Source: Porphyra umbilicalis
Lineage: Eukaryota > Rhodophyta > Bangiophyceae > Bangiales > Bangiaceae
Reading direction: 5' to 3'
DNA length: 64,000 nt
Assembly: GCA_002049455.2 (NCBI GenBank)
Contig: KV919024.1
Coordinates: 1 to 64,000 of the forward strand
Shown here: positions 51,927-61,800 of the stretch, one piece after another
How the letters are laid out: every line of letters starts with the position of its first letter
How positions within the stretch are numbered: the first letter of the stretch is position 1
Program-made: the position numbers and the translations under genes
Notes under the pieces: generated by a model
What the model was told of the DNA's origin: nothing
The model's input: the letters and a program-made list of their open reading frames with translations, nothing else
The model's database searches: none

Positions 51927-53246
51927 TCACACACCCTCCCCGCCCAGAACAGGCGCCGGCGGGCGCTGTGCTGGGGTCTTGATTCCAGCCGCCGTTGCCG
52001 CAGCGGTTGCCGCACGATCGACGACTGTGGCCACCGCCCGAGCCATCGGGGTCAACGTTGACGCCTGCATCGTGCCAGGCATGGCGGCGCACAGCCACTC
52101 AGAGACCTGAGCGGCCGAAAGCGTCCCACTCGCAAGCGTGTTGCCACGCACGTGGCTCTCCACAGCACCCTTGATGACCATTCCCCCCAGCTCGTCAACG
52201 TCGCCCATCGGACACTGGAACATGTTCTCAAGCATCATGTGCGCAATCTTGGCGGGCAGATTCGCCGCAAAGGTAGGGGAGAAAAAGACAGGTAGGGGGG
52301 TAGCGAATGCCCCGCGCGCGCCAGCCGGCCACGAAAAACGATGGACTCGGGAGGCGGTTCCATCTATGTTGATGACACCATCGACCCCAGACCCCACAGC
52401 CGCCGCTGAACTGCGCCCATCCGCGGCAGTGCCCTTTTCCATACGGGGCTGGCCCGGCCGCAGCGGCCGGCTGCGGGCACGCCCCAGGGAGATGGCCTGC
52501 GCGTAACGATCCGTCCGGTTCTTGCGCGCTTTCTCAATGGCTGAGACGGCCTTCAGCTTCTTCTCCCCATTGTCATGCGCGTCCTTGGATGCCGCCGACT
52601 TCTCCCCAGCGGCCTCATCCTTGCCCTCATCGCCGCTCGACTGCTCGTCCAGGCTGCTCTCGGCGGCCTCGGCGGCGATGCGGGAGGCATCAATTGCACC
52701 CAAGTGGGCCCTCTTGGACAAATTCAGAAAGTAGTTCTTGTTTTTGTCGCTGAGCAGGGCCGCTTTGGTGCCCTTGTGCTCCAAAAGGCGGATCGTTTCG
52801 TCCAAATCCACGCCGGTGGCGTTGACATTGTCCAAAAGCCGAGTGGTTGAAACACGGCGCTCGTGGGCGTCGATGGCCTTGGCTGCCGCCTCGCTCTGCG
52901 TGTTTGTCACCAGGTTGGTGATCGCAGCATCCGTCATGAGGCAGCACATGAAGTCGTCGGTAGTCAGCGGGGCCCGGTTCTGCTTCAGCAAGAAGAGGCC
53001 CTTGTTGTTGATCTTGAAGCGCGCGGGGTTGAGGGTCTGCGTCCCTAACAGGTGACCGGTCTTACCACAGGAAGTGCAAAACGCCTTGTGGATGCAAACT
53101 GTCTTGAGGAATTGGGCCGGCTCGTACAGTGGGTGGTCTTCGCGCAGTGTCCTCCGGCACTGAACATCATTGAGTGGGCACGTACGCGCATCGTGCTGAG
53201 GGCCGTCGCGGGGGCCCAGGTAATGGCAGATCGAGCACCTCCCCAT
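51927..53246 (-). CDS. CSIC zinc-finger family protein A (unknown function)
   Basis: An unbroken 439-residue frame from ATG 53246 to TGA 51927. The N-terminus carries a C-x2-C-x10-H-x4-C finger (CSICHYLGPRDGPQHDARTC), then FLKTVC and a knuckle-like CTSCGKTGHLLGT. The middle (residues ~130-270) is helical and charged, with an acidic/Lys-rich linker. The C-terminal ~120 residues contain VESHVRGNTLASGTLS and VSEWLC. The gene at 55893-57637 has the same finger spacing, the same PA-x-F...VC step and the same ES-x-VRG-x-T...SG-x-LS motif, so the two are homologous. The finger recalls the CCHC knuckles of transposase-associated proteins. I cannot name the family. A pyrimidine tract and AG precede the finger, so an upstream exon is possible. 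Confidence 0.6.
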   Translation of the reverse strand: MGRCSICHYLGPRDGPQHDARTCPLNDVQCRRTLREDHPLYEPAQFLKTVCIHKAFCTSCGKTGHLLGTQTLNPARFKINNKGLFLLKQNRAPLTTDDFMCCLMTDAAITNLVTNTQSEAAAKAIDAHERRVSTTRLLDNVNATGVDLDETIRLLEHKGTKAALLSDKNKNYFLNLSKRAHLGAIDASRIAAEAAESSLDEQSSGDEGKDEAAGEKSAASKDAHDNGEKKLKAVSAIEKARKNRTDRYAQAISLGRARSRPLRPGQPRMEKGTAADGRSSAAAVGSGVDGVINIDGTASRVHRFSWPAGARGAFATPLPVFFSPTFAANLPAKIAHMMLENMFQCPMGDVDELGGMVIKGAVESHVRGNTLASGTLSAAQVSEWLCAAMPGTMQASTLTPMARAVATVVDRAATAAATAAGIKTPAQRPPAPVLGGEGV

Positions 53247-53416
53247 TGACGCGCGGGGGGGGGTGGAAGTACGTCGGGGGTAAAGCGAGGGGGGGAGGGG
53301 AAGTTGCAGAGAGAAAAGTAGACGAGGACGTGGTGTTCACGACAGCGCCTGGCCGGTCGGCCGACCACCTGGCAGCATCCGCGCCGCCGGCCACCCGTCT
53401 TATGACAGCGAGTTGT

Positions 53417-53467
53417 GGCCACTGTGGCCAAATGGCCACTGCGGCCAGATGGACACTTTGGCCAGAT
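53417..53467. repeat. Three tandem 17-bp units
   Basis: ggccactgtggccaaat, ggccactgcggccagat and ggacactttggccagat follow one another without a gap. Confidence 0.8.
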
Positions 53468-53872
53468 GGCCTCAGTTGAGACCGCACCTGTCTGTTTGGC
53501 CTCTGAGGGGGGGACCTCCCTCACGTGGCACCCCAGGACGCCGCCCAGATCACCCCGGGACTAAAGTGTATGTCGGTCAGAAGGGCTCTTTCGGGGGGTC
53601 GCGGTTGTCTGGCTCCTTGGGAGGGTAGCTATAGGATCTATGCCAGCAAAGAATCCCGCGTCTCGGCCGCCTGCTCGGGTCCATTCGCGTTGCCGCAGGG
53701 GGAGGAAGAGGATGCATGGCGTTGCCAAACGAGCTGCAAATTCATCCGTATTCACAGTGTCAAAGAGAACCTAGCATGTCAGTGTACACAAGATCCAGTG
53801 CTCCCACTGGCTGAAAATAGCCTCGAGGCAGCGTGTCACCTTCGAGACTTAGTGGTCCACACCTGGTAGTCA

Positions 53873-53919
53873 ACAAACATGCACAAGTATGCGTGGCCAC
53901 ATTTTAGAAGAGCACCATA
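53873..53919 (-). repeat. Dispersed repeat, inverted match to 28062-28108
   Basis: 44 of 47 bases match the reverse complement of 28062-28108. Similarity continues weakly beyond, towards a shared gttttct. Confidence 0.7.
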
Positions 53920-55084
53920 TGCAGTTGCTCCCGCTTTCCCCAGTTTTCTTATCACCCTCCCCCTCCGCCTGCTCATCGTGCACGTCGCAGTCGGCTCTTC
54001 TTGTCTTGCTGTCCCCTTTCCCGGCCGGTTCGCTGGCTGTGTTCCGGTCATGGGCAGGCGGGACGGTGACGGTGACCCTGGTTGTTCTCCCGCCTCTGTG
54101 GCGGGCACCTCGACGGGCGCGGAGCTCCTGCTTGTCGTGAGCAGGTGGTGCAGTTGCTGGGGGGAATGGAGTGGCCCGATGGGGGTGAGCCTGTGACTGC
54201 GCAGGTTGATAGGCGTCGGCGTGGATAATATATAGGTTGTGCTGTGGCACTGCGTGGGGGGGGGGGGGGGCGTGTGTTATTGGATGGGGAGCGGACGAGG
54301 TGGCGAGGTGGAGTGTGCGAGACGGACTGTGCATCATGTGCTGCGTGTGGGGCAGCTCTACATGTTCCGATATGCACCGTTCTATCTCAAGCATACAGTC
54401 GTTCCACAAAAAACCTAGCACTCGGCCGAGACCAATAGTACCATGGACAAGATCCAAGATTTATGAACACATGGAAAAGAGCAAAGCAAAATGTGCCACG
54501 GAGCACTGTGTGGTTGAATCTGATCCGAACAGCATCATTGCTGCACCTGGGAGCGAGCCGACACTGCCTTGTGTTGCCACTTCCAGGATCCTCTCAGTGC
54601 CCCGTTAGTGTGGCACTGGGCCTCGGGGCCAAATCGGTTGCTCCACTGCGCAGCGGGGGCCAGAAACAGCCAGATTCGACTCCAAACCCGTTCTCGGTAC
54701 GCCTCGCTGGTACTGTACTGTCGGACCCGCCCGATCGGCTCCTAAGTCTTCATGAATCTAAATCAACCCAGTGATGGGCCTCAAATTGGATCTGGAAAGC
54801 TGCCAAACCATTCAGGATCAATATCGATTCATATTAAAATCGATCGTCAGCGTGCCGCGCAGCCCGGGTCCGCACAAGATTCCGATCGTTGTCATCCGCC
54901 ACCTGCTGGATGAGGCGGCGGTGGCCGCCGCATGTGAATGCCGCAGGCACGCGAAAATTGTGACAGATTGCGCGTGGTGGCCTGCGGTCGTGGTCGACGA
55001 TTGATGACCGTTTAGCGCAGCGCGGCCGGCCAGCGGTGCACGCCCCGCTCAACGGCAACAGCCGGGGGTGTTGCAACAACCGTC

Positions 55085-55585
55085 CCCCCCCACCCCCCCC
55101 ACCTGGTATCCAAAATTGGCAGTGCTTCCGACACGCAGGACGCCTGTGGGGCCAGGCACTGTGCGCCCCCCCCCCACTCCATCGTGATGTCCCAAATTGG
55201 CAGTGTGTCAGACAAGCAGTACGTCTCCGGGGCCAGGCACTGGACGCGCCCCCGCACCCCCCACCTGGTATCCGAAATTCGCAGTGTTTCCGAAACGCAG
55301 GGTGCCTCAGGGGCCGGGCACTGTGCGCCCCCCCCCCCTCCATCGCGAGGTCTCAAATTGGCAGTGTTTCCGACGCGCAGGACCTTTTTGGGGCCAGGCA
55401 CTGGTCTCGCACCACTCCCCCCCTCATCATACCCCAAATTGGCAGTGTTTCCGACGGCAGGACGTTTTTGTGGGGGCCAGGGACAGGTCGGGTCCCCCCC
55501 CCTCCCCCCCTTCATAGGAACGAAACTCGGCAATGTCTCCAGCACGCAGGGGGTTCCTGGAGCCCGACAGCCACCCACGTGCTGG
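55085..55585. repeat. Minisatellite, ~6 copies of an ~80-bp unit
   Basis: Units beginning caaattggcagtgtttccga start at 55113, 55193, 55274, 55354, 55435 and 55522. Each continues with gcagga, ggggccaggcactg and a long C-run. The spacing is 80-81 bp except for the last unit. It lies upstream of the CSIC B gene. Confidence 0.85.
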
Positions 55586-55892
55586 GGAGGGGCATCGTAG
55601 GTCACCTGCTTGTGCGGGTGGGTACAGCACACCGCACGGGTGGCGAAGCCAGGCCCCCGGTGACGTTTTCTGACGATTGCGCGCCGGCCCCATGCGGACA
55701 TCAGTTTGGTGCGCGGGCCGCACTGTCTGCCGCGTGTCACCAGTTCGCCAATCATATTAAGTTGTGTGCCGGCGACGACGTCGAGCGGTCGGGATGGCAC
55801 CACCGTCGTTACGCTGTCCCGTTCCCAGGCCCGAACCCCCTCCCCCTGCGTCATCGACTCGCCCAACGAATGCTTGGTCCACACACGCAACC

Positions 55893-57637
55893 ATGCCATC
55901 TGGTGATGATATTTCGCCGGTCTGCGCCTGCCCGGCCGACGATGGGGCGGCCGATACGGGACGCGCGGCTGGATCGGTACCGTCGTGTTCCAGCCCCGCT
56001 GAGAATTCGGGTGGTGCGGCTGCCTCTGACGATGGGTCGTCCGAGGGGACTGACGAGGAGGAAGAGGCCCGTCTGGGCCAGGCGTGTTCGATTTGCGGGT
56101 ACCGCAAGCGGTTTTCGCACGACAGGCACAACGCACGCACGTGCGGTGCAAGAAGCCTCGAATGCGCTCCCAGTCTAAGCGTCCCGGCCGAGTTCCGGGC
56201 CGAGGTTTGCCCTTTCCCTAACACGACTAAGAAGGCAAAAACATGCCCCAAGTCGGCTGTGTACGTTTTCGTTTTCCTGTGGAGGTGACACAAGTTTCTT
56301 GTGGGATCTCAGCATAGTGCTCGCTATGCCCTATGATCATTGGATGACACATGCCAACTCGTGTGTCTCTCGTGTGTGACTTTGCTACGACGTCATTGGC
56401 TGGTTGTTTTTTAGTTTCACGCTGTGTTTCCAGGAGGGACACCTTGCCCACACTATGTCCTTGACGAAGGCCTTCACTCTCGGACGTACGAAGAATGGTC
56501 GGCCATCGATACGTCAAAGAAAAGAGGCGCGCTTCGAGCCCCGTTTTATGGTGTGCCCCAAGACCGAGGCTGTGCACCTCGAGCGCCGGGCGGCGTCGGC
56601 GCGCCGAGCGGCTACGCTCAAAGCGGTGAGGCGCGAGGCGGTCGAGGTTCAGAAGCGGGCGGCGCTTTGTCCCGATGTCACCAACCTTCCCCCAGCCGCC
56701 CGGGCTGCAAGCATGGTCCGCGTGGCCGACGCGATGACAGGTCATCACGCGCGAGCCGCGCTGGTCACCAATCCGCGTGGCGCTGCCTACCACAGGGCGT
56801 ACGCGGGTGGCATCGGCTCGGGAATGGGCGAGAACGTCGCCTTGCTGTACGCCGGTGCGACTCAAGCCGGTATTGAGTTCGGCGAATCGGCTTCTGGGGA
56901 AGTGCCCAACTCCGAGGTGGTTCGGCGTGGGATTCACAAGCGGCTTCAGAAGGCGAGTGCGACAAAGAAAAAAGCCCACGCCGATCGCATTAGCAAGCTG
57001 CTGGGCGCATTGAGTGGCCCTACCGGGTAATCCAGACTGTACCTTGGCTGTATCGCTTCTCTCTTACGTCGTCTCTCTCCCCCCCCTCTTTCTGGCATTC
57101 CGATTGAGCTAGCGGAAGCTGCAACTTGACACTAACACGAGATCCATCGACATCCCTCATATTCTCGCGTTTCAATCCCATCCGCTTCACAGGGACGCTC
57201 ACAACCTCCGAGATGGATCATCGGGCCAACCAGCGCCTGCTGGGTCTCGCGCCGACCCGCCGGCTGCCAACGAGGTGGCCGAGAACCAAACGCTGGCCGC
57301 TGGCCTGCCCGGGGGACCCAGCAGCGCTGCCGCTGCCGGTGGGAACGCCGCGTTCAATCACTTTGGTCCGGCGGAGCTTTCCGAGAGCATTGAACTGTTC
57401 ATTTATGGACCAAGCTTTTCGGCGGAGCGGGAGAGCTTCGTTTGCAAAGCGCGCGCGGGGATGGAGAGCCAATTTGTCCGTGGACACACGGTTTCAGGGT
57501 CGTCCTTGTCTACGTCTGCTGTGGTGGCACTCATTCTGTGTAAGTGGGGGAGCGCCGGGCAGGACCATCCATCGATTGAGGACCTTCCCGCGGGTTTGGT
57601 TGACACAGTCACACGCTGGGTGTCTTCCCATCGCTGA
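55893..57637 (+). CDS. CSIC zinc-finger family protein B, three exons
   Basis: Exon 1 starts at ATG 55893 (ACCATGCC) with an acidic linker (SSEGTDEEEEARL), then the C-x2-C-x10-H-x4-C finger (CSICGYRKRFSHDRHNARTC) and PAEFRAEVC. Intron 1 is about 56259-56433 (ends TTTCCAG); its donor is uncertain (GTGTAC fits the frame, GTACGT two bases on does not). Exon 2, 56434-57026, reads EGHLAHTMSLTKAF and a basic helical body. Intron 2, 57027-57192 (GTAATC...TTCACAG), joins in perfect phase to exon 3, 57193-57637, which carries ESIELFIYGPSF and ESQFVRGHTVSGSSLSTSAV. Finger and C-terminal motif match protein A at 51927-53246. An AATAAA lies at 57691. It ends 92 bp from the convergent mariner-like transposase stop, suggesting both belong to one transposon. 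Function unknown. Confidence 0.6.
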
Positions 57638-57690
57638 GCGTTGGTGTTGGGAGCCGTTTGCCTTCCTTCGGTTTGTCTCGCAACTTTGTC

Positions 57691-57696
57691 AATAAA
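57691..57696 (+). terminator. Polyadenylation signal of CSIC gene B
   Basis: AATAAA lies 54 bp after the stop codon, in the 92-bp gap between two convergent genes. Confidence 0.5.
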
Positions 57697-57729
57697 TGTG
57701 TCTTTTCCTGTTCTCCTCTTCATCATCAG

Positions 57730-58818
57730 CTACTCTCGCTCCACTGGCAACGGCTCAAAGGCATCTTGCCAAGGCCCCTCTGGACCAGCGAGCTCCGGCC
57801 CGTTCCGAACGGCCTCCAGAAGGCAATGCTCAAAGTGCTTGCCAATATTTTCCGCCGACAAAGAGATAATCGCTAAGGCGTGGCGGAGGGCGTCAGGCTC
57901 CTCCGGGAACAAATGATGCATCGTCTTGAGCAGGTTGGACAGCTCACTGAAGACCGCTTCGATTGCTTGAAAATCTTGGCTGTAGGGAAGAAGCCGCAGC
58001 GGGAAGACGCCCGCCGCCACAATCCACGCGTCCGCTTCCGCCGTGTGGATGGGTGCGTCGTCCAATAGGAGGACACACCTATCGGCTTGGAGTGCCCAAG
58101 GCAACCCCGGGACGAACTTGTTCATCCTTGGCAGCAGCCCTGCGAGGAAGATGAGCCAGTCATCCGAGTTTTGTGACGGGGGAGTGGGTGTCGTCTCGCA
58201 GTGGATGACGCCCGTCTGGTAGGACACGGCCATCATCGTGGAAGTTCGAAGGATGTGCTTTTCGGCGCGCGAAAGGCAGTCATATCGAATCCCGCACAGC
58301 CACCGACCACGCCTGCGCCGCACGTCGCCTCCATCCTTGTGCGTCTCGTCAACTGAGACGATGCACCGTAGCGGAATTGACAGCATAACGCGCGCAAACG
58401 CCTCCCGGCGCTCCTGGTCCCGCTCCCGACACATTCGATACAGCTTCTTGTAGGAGAAGCCGGCAGCTCGGAGAATGCGGTCGAGCGTCCCAATAGAGGC
58501 CTTGTATGAGTCGCGATAGCCAGGGAGAGTGGATAGATGGGTAAAAACGTCCTTTATTTCACCTATCAGCTGCTCGGGGTCCGTAAGGATGACAGCATTG
58601 ACGGCTTCAAGGAAGTGGGAATCGTAGATGACGCTGTCTGCGTGTCGGTTGCGTAAAACAGGGTCCGGCCACCACTCGCCCGACGCGACGTAGGCGCTAA
58701 TCCACACCTGGACCGTCGCGCGGTTGCAAGCTAAGCGCCGCGCAGCCTCCTTCTTGGAGAAGCCCTCAAATAGCACCCAGGAGACCGCCATCATCCGCGC
58801 GGTGTCATCGAAGACCAT
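57730..58818 (-). CDS. IS630/Tc1-mariner-like transposase, intact
   Basis: An unbroken frame of 362 codons from ATG 58818. The N-terminal paired HTH reads EGFSKKEAARRLACNRATVQ and GTLDRILRAAGFSYKKLYR. The catalytic core has the three acids in IVSVDETHKDGG, LLLDDAPIHTAEAD and YSQDFQAIEAVFSELSNLLK, with spacing and flanks (D-[DN]-A-P-x-H, then Y-S-x-D-x2-x-I-E) typical of IS630/Tc1/mariner. Length is normal and no stop or frameshift is seen, so it could be active. It shares the STMMAVS and FVPGLPWAL blocks with the decayed copy at 41060-42072. It is tail-to-tail with CSIC gene B. Confidence 0.88.
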   Translation of the reverse strand: MVFDDTARMMAVSWVLFEGFSKKEAARRLACNRATVQVWISAYVASGEWWPDPVLRNRHADSVIYDSHFLEAVNAVILTDPEQLIGEIKDVFTHLSTLPGYRDSYKASIGTLDRILRAAGFSYKKLYRMCRERDQERREAFARVMLSIPLRCIVSVDETHKDGGDVRRRRGRWLCGIRYDCLSRAEKHILRTSTMMAVSYQTGVIHCETTPTPPSQNSDDWLIFLAGLLPRMNKFVPGLPWALQADRCVLLLDDAPIHTAEADAWIVAAGVFPLRLLPYSQDFQAIEAVFSELSNLLKTMHHLFPEEPDALRHALAIISLSAENIGKHFEHCLLEAVRNGPELAGPEGPWQDAFEPLPVERE

Positions 58819-58839
58819 AGTGTCCTGCACACGAGCCGA

Positions 58840-60486
58840 ACGCGGAGTCTTTCTCCCACCTGTTCGTCGCTTCGGACCCCAACGTCGCCTCCAGCAGAGT
58901 CCTTATCGACTTAGATGAGCCTCACGGTAGCGTTGTGGCCCCCCGTGCTGACATGGGACGAATGCGCGGGAGTTTCAGAGGCACGCCCGGGAAAAAAGTA
59001 GTCCGCGTGGTCCTGGCAGGTCTCTGCCGAGCGCAACGTTGAAAAAGGCACTCAGTTGACAATGCAAGGGCCCACCAGTGGAATTAGAAATACATGCCTC
59101 AGTGCCCTCATCGGTCAGATTGGCACGCAGCCAACCCGTCACAGACGATACAGTGCAGAATCTGCGGATCTCAGTGATGTTACCCTGGGCCGTGCAAGCT
59201 CCAATGTCGTTTGAGCTTCATGCAGCCCCTTGCCCACGATGCAGGGGTCCACAGCAACGGCAACGTAGCCCAAAAACAAGCATGGCAGCCCTAGAAATGG
59301 TCAGCACAGATAACAAGCCACCTGTCTACGGATGCCACAGAAGTTTCCGGGACGAACACTGCACAGCGCCGTACTTACCACGTCTAGGACTGAGCCATTA
59401 TGGCGTCTGCGATGCCAGTGGTACAGATGGCGCGACATGGGCAGTCCAGCACGACGTGTAGGCTACCCAGGGGTCTGCATAGGTCTCCAGAAAGTCGCGT
59501 TGACGCGTATATTTCTTCAGCTCTGGTTCCGGTCGCCAAGAAGAGTCTGGTCCAACTAGTGGCGCTCAGTACCAAGATCGCGTGATAGCCAGACATCGGC
59601 AGGGTCGTGCTCAAAACAACCAGCGCTCGAGGGGTAGGCAGATACTAGGGACTTCCATCACAATCCGCTCTAGAGGGTCAGACGGCAGCCATCTCTATGT
59701 ACAGGTCTCCAGTTATAGGGTGCGACAGCCGGGCCAGGGAAGAACAGTGGACAGCACCGTACTGACCACGTCTTTGACTGTACCATGATGGCATCAACGG
59801 TGCCCACGGTACAAGCAGCGTGATGAGCGGGGGTCGGCGCGACGCTTGCGCAACGCAGGAGTCTGTATAGGTCTCCAGAACGTGGTAGTGCCTTGCGCTT
59901 CTCGTCAGGTCTTACTCAAGCCACGAACTTCAGGCTGGTTCAATTCTCGGCACAGGGCACTACGAGTGCTGCTCGATACCGTAGGCTTCAACCAGTGTCG
60001 ATTCTACCACGCCCTGGGATCAGTCTCTCACAGTGTTTTGGCTTGATCTCATCCAGAAGTTGTCGATTCCGGCCAGCCTACATACGAAAGCCGCCGTTAC
60101 AGGGTGTCACCCGTGCTTCTCGAGGTCTCCAGGCACCCTCTACCGAGTCAACCGGCCTACACTCCATATCAAGTCGATGGCACCGTCCACGAGAGCGGCA
60201 CTGCATGCGCTCTGGGACAAAAATACACGAGGAAGATCGGTCCTCGACTCCACGAACTGGACCGCCACTAGTTGCTCGAGCGCGCACCCCCTCCCGCCCA
60301 CCCGCTCATGCCATGTGCCGACTATCTGCACCAGACGACCTACGCTTCTTTCCTCGACAGTCGGACTTGATGCGTCCGTGCAAGATGGAAACAGAAACAG
60401 TGATGTACGGAATCGTTTACACCCACTTCCCCCTCCCCCCCCGCGGCGCCAGAAGTACCTCAGACAGGCAGGGCACCCAAGCAACA
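58840..60486. other. Unassigned, with a spaced direct repeat
   Basis: About 59347-59515 recurs at about 59735-59890 (shared gaacactg/gaacagtg, acagcrccgtact, accacgtct and cataggtctccaga), an imperfect direct repeat about 385 bp apart. Further aggtctccag motifs occur at 59702 and 60122. No gene is recognised. Confidence 0.45.
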
Positions 60487-61800
60487 TCACAGCACTGAGT
60501 CGTGCAAGGAAAGAACGTGAGATGCAAAGCACTTGCGCCCGGTCTTGGCTCTACAGACAAGCATGTTGCCCCCGTCCGGTCGATGGCACTCGAAGCAGAC
60601 GGGCGCGCATGTCTGGGTGGTGCACACGCAACAGCGGCGCTGCGCCAAAAGCAACCCGGGACCACCCGCCGATAGATGGCGACGCTTGTTTGTCGGGGTG
60701 AGGTGCAGGCCGACATCATACCCCGACAGAAGCTTGGGATCAATCACCATCGTTGGGGCACGCGGCCGCACGCCCGCAGAGTCGAAATTGCTGTCGATGA
60801 GACCGGATGCCAAGTCCTTGTACAACGTCGTCTGCTTGAGGGAGGCCAGTCGTCGCGCCTCCGAGTGCAGCAGGCATGCGTTGACGATTCAAACACCATC
60901 AAGGAGATTTTTACTCTTTTGGACCAGTCGTGCGTCCCAAGCTTGTGGTCAAATCTCAGGTTTACTTGACGACACCAGTGGTGGAGATCAATCTGCGCAC
61001 ACCAGCCGTCGTACATCTGAGCCACATACGGCTAGGGCACCGACGTTGCGACACGATACGCCCCACCATCGAGGTCCCCACCATCGAGGTGACACCATCA
61101 TAGACGCTCTCACGAGCCGCTGGAATCCACAGACCCAGCGTTCGCCATGAACATTCGCCGGTGGCGCTCAGCCCACATCACGGCCAAGCGGTCCGGAGCC
61201 CCCGGCGGGCCTGCGTGCACCGTCAATACCCAGTCTCCACTCGCGAAAGACTCTCTAGCCGCGAGAGAGGCCGTGGGCAACCGTCGGTGGGACGCCATGA
61301 CAACGGGAACCAGCAGGACGCCCACCTCCTTGAGTGCCAGGGCGGCCTCCGTGCTTGGAAATTAGGAGCCAGCAAAGAATATGCGGTCCGATTCAGCCAA
61401 CGGGCGCTCCAGGCGCTATAAAGTGGCAGTGTCATGCAGGACATGGCCCTCTTCGGCGGAGCGTATGGCATATTGGTCTGCGGCAGTTGTCACGATATCA
61501 AGCCGCATCATGATGCCTCTCCGTCCAGACGCGACGTTCTGGATCTCGCAGCCGTTTTCCGGCAAATGATCGATGGCAAAGATCATGCGCAGCCCAATCG
61601 AGCTCCACGACATGCCGAGACCGTACCGCTTCGTCAAGGACGCGTCGACGCAGATGGTTTCGCCCGTGGTCGCGTGTGCCTCCTGGTGGGCGCTGACGTT
61701 GGAGGTGAAATCGTTGATGAGTGCCCACCGGTAGCGCTCGCCGCCGCTCTGGCCGTCGGCAGGCCCACCGCCAGCCATTAAAATATCCGATGGAGGGTTC
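60487..61800 (-). pseudogene. piggyBac-like transposase, decayed
   Basis: On minus, in one frame from about 61778 to 60744: the DDE core start GETICVDASLTKRYGLG with GLRMIFAIDHLPENGCEIQN; the segment SDRIFFAGS where the family has the second Asp (D-S-Y/F-F), here changed to Gly and followed by a stop; LAVMWAERHRRMFMANAGS; then CAQIDLHHWCRQVNLRFDHK and GTHDWSKRVKISL around the third Asp. A C-terminal cysteine-rich domain (RRCCVCTTQ, VCFECHRPDGG, KCFASHV) follows in another frame at 60487-60700. Three in-frame stops (near 61416, 61360 and 61110) and one frameshift (near 60750-60830) make it a clear pseudogene. TTAA-flanked ends were not found. Confidence 0.7.

Larger units (their letters stand above)
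53247..55084. other. Unassigned stretch with short repeats
   Basis: It contains three 17-bp units (53417-53467) and the dispersed repeat at 53873-53919. A minus-strand frame (about 53836-54000) reads SRRRGRVIRKLGKAGATAYG into the YGALL-x-C peptide shared with 28062-28108. A G-homopolymer lies near 54250-54270. No complete gene is seen. Confidence 0.4.

Noticed and set aside
55012-56151. Minus-strand open frame of 379 codons
   Set aside because: It runs through the 80-bp minisatellite and opposite to exon 1 of the CSIC B gene. No domain is seen, and the plus-strand model has motif and splice-phase support.
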